Source: Sulfuricurvum sp. IAE1 (lineage in GTDB: Bacteria > Campylobacterota > Campylobacteria > Campylobacterales > Sulfurimonadaceae). Taken from it: a DNA stretch of 5,999 bases. The stretch spans positions 1-5,999 of the forward strand of contig CAMBHX010000098.1 of the NCBI GenBank assembly GCA_945867285.1, in the 5' to 3' direction. Below, piece by piece: positions 4,590 through 5,999 of the stretch (its first letter is position 1; each line of letters starts with the position of its first letter). The notes under the pieces were generated by a model. The model made no database searches, was not told the origin of the DNA, and worked only from the letters and a program-made list of their open reading frames with translations. Position numbers and translations under genes: made by a program.

Positions 4590-5999
4590 GGCGTTAAACT
4601 CAGCCTCTGGGAGTAATCTCACCCCCAACTCTACCGCTTTATCGTATTTAGACCCTGCGTCTTCGCCATAAATTACGAAATCAGTCTTTTTAGAAACGGA
4701 TGAGGCTACTTTTGCCCCAAGTTTCTCTAAGGTGTTTTTAATCACATCACGACTAACACTCATAGCCCCCGTCACCACAACTGTTTTGCCTTTGAACACA
4801 TTGTCTTCAGCTTCGACTTTGATAGGTGTTACAGGATTTAAAATAGTCCGCAAATTTTCGATTCGTTCACCATTGACCCGAACAAATTCGAGAATGGATT
4901 CGACCATTTCACCACCAAAACCATCCAGCGCCACAATCTCTTCACCACTTGCCCTATCAAATGTAACACCAAATGCATTGCACAATGATTTGGATGCTAC
5001 CTCACCAATATGTTCGATCCCTAACGCATTGATAAATCGCCAACAATCGCACCCTTTCACATTATTAATAGAATTGAGTAGATTTTGAGCTTTTTTCTCC
5101 TTGAAACCTTCCAAGCCAAGTAACTGTTCCAAAGTCAATCCAAACAGATCCTGTAACTCTCGCACCAGCCCTGACATATGTAAAGCTTCGACAATTTTAT
5201 CCCCCAAACCATCGATATTGAGGCATTGTTTGGAGGCAAAATAGATAATAGAATTCACCACCCGAGCAGAACAATCGAGATTTTGACATTTGATCAATGC
5301 TCCCTCATCGAGCAGTTCGCTGTTACAGACGGGACAATGTTTTGGTCTATCAATCTCAATTTCATTACCCGTACGCTCTGCTGCGATTACCTTCACGATT
5401 TTTGGAATAACATCGCCGCTACGCAAAATGATTACTTTATCTCCGATGCGGATATCTTTACGGGCAATTTCATCAAAATTATGTAATGTCGAACGCTCCA
5501 CCGTCACCCCCTCGATGTCGATAGGTTCAACGATCGCCACAGGAGTCACGACACCGCTTCGCCCTACTTGGTAGATCACCTCTTTAAGTGTCGTGAGTTT
5601 CTCAATCGCGGGAAATTTGTACGCCGCCGCCCAGCGGGGATTTTTGACGGTGTAGCCCAATTCATCTTGTACCGCGATCGAATCGACTTTGATCACCATT
5701 CCGTCCAACAACATCGCAAAATCATCTCGTGCGATTCGCATCTCATGATAAAACTTCTCGATCTCATCTGAAGTTATACATATGTGGGTCATATGAGGGT
5801 TACGGAACCCCAACGCATACACCCACTCCATCCGTTCACTCAGATTTGCAATTTCCAGTGCATTTGCCCCGATACCATAAGGCATAAACACCAAACGTCG
5901 AGAAGCGGTAATACGTGTATCAAGTTGTCGTAAACTTCCTGCCGCCGCATTACGCGGATTGGCAAACAGGTTTTCCCCACTTTTGAGCCGTTCTTCGTT
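4515..5999 (-). CDS. ligA: NAD-dependent DNA ligase, N-terminus outside window
   Basis: 494 codons of LigA are visible. The frame is open to the window edge, so the N-terminal part, including the KxDG adenylation lysine (roughly 150 or more residues), is missing. The visible part begins NEERLKSGENLFANPRNAAA and continues GSLRQLDTRITASRRLVFMPYG, a conserved adenylation-domain block. In numbering from the first visible codon, LDGMVIKVD is at 98-106 and NPRWAAAYKFP at 120-130. The OB-fold with VGRSGVVTPVA follows at about 145-155. The zinc site is Cys222, Cys225, Cys238 and Cys243, then SKQCLNIDGLG (256-266), helix-hairpin-helix repeats and a BRCT domain (about 401-472, GKTVVVTGAM to LLPEAEF). 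LigA seals nicks during replication and repair using NAD+. After the BRCT domain a polar tail of about 22 residues is encoded almost wholly in the overlap with the convergent NADH dehydrogenase gene. A TTG at 5894 could be mistaken for a start, but conserved LigA sequence continues upstream of it. Confidence 0.97.
   Translation of the reverse strand, partial: NEERLKSGENLFANPRNAAAGSLRQLDTRITASRRLVFMPYGIGANALEIANLSERMEWVYALGFRNPHMTHICITSDEIEKFYHEMRIARDDFAMLLDGMVIKVDSIAVQDELGYTVKNPRWAAAYKFPAIEKLTTLKEVIYQVGRSGVVTPVAIVEPIDIEGVTVERSTLHNFDEIARKDIRIGDKVIILRSGDVIPKIVKVIAAERTGNEIEIDRPKHCPVCNSELLDEGALIKCQNLDCSARVVNSIIYFASKQCLNIDGLGDKIVEALHMSGLVRELQDLFGLTLEQLLGLEGFKEKKAQNLLNSINNVKGCDCWRFINALGIEHIGEVASKSLCNAFGVTFDRASGEEIVALDGFGGEMVESILEFVRVNGERIENLRTILNPVTPIKVEAEDNVFKGKTVVVTGAMSVSRDVIKNTLEKLGAKVASSVSKKTDFVIYGEDAGSKYDKAVELGVRLLPEAEFNALAVLSDSTATTQGNGIVQRNSLFD

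Noticed and set aside
4732..5771. Several plus-strand open frames of 67-118 codons opposite ligA.
   Set aside because: They overlap each other and lie fully antisense to conserved LigA domains, with low-complexity Ser/Thr/Ile-rich translations typical of shadow frames.
5892..5894. TTG at 5894-5892 as the start of a short LigA.
   Set aside because: The frame continues upstream to the window edge with conserved LigA sequence (FANPRNAAAGSLRQLD), so this codon is an internal Leu.

Overview
The window looks like chromosomal core DNA from a member of the Campylobacterota (former Epsilonproteobacteria), probably near Sulfuricurvum or Sulfurimonas. The genus is a guess from protein style and moderate-to-low GC. 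The class-level call rests on three things: a stand-alone atpB away from the other F-ATPase genes, a tlyA-ribF pair next to ligA, and a short type I-like TlyA. I see no mobile element, CRISPR array, tRNA or rRNA, and nothing that qualifies as an obvious new system.

Layout, right to left. The minus strand enters at the right edge with most of ligA (NAD-dependent DNA ligase; its N-terminus lies outside the window). A single plus-strand gene for a type II NADH dehydrogenase-like flavoprotein (3393-4589) follows. It converges on ligA with a 75-base overlap of the two coding ends and diverges from tlyA. The minus strand then resumes with tlyA (rRNA 2'-O-methyltransferase) and ribF (riboflavin kinase/FAD synthetase), which overlap by 20 bases. 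A 161-base non-coding gap (1640-1800) holds a consensus -10 box, a helically spaced repeat and two small hairpins; it is the likely promoter and leader of the next unit. That unit is atpB (F0 subunit a), a 94-residue two-helix membrane protein of unknown function, a ThiE/TenI-like protein, and the first 35 codons of gatB at the left edge. Its genes are separated by 6 bases, a 4-base GTGA overlap and 13 bases, so it is very likely co-transcribed.

Functionally this is housekeeping: DNA joining, rRNA modification, flavin cofactor synthesis, ATP synthesis, a thiamine-related enzyme and the tRNA-dependent amidation pathway. RibF makes the FAD that the neighbouring NADH dehydrogenase would use, though they are on opposite strands. 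The points most worth a second look are the NADH dehydrogenase gene sitting in reverse between ligA and tlyA, the apparently improvised LigA C-terminal tail inside the overlap, the ThiE-like protein lacking a canonical metal ligand, and the small membrane protein attached to atpB.
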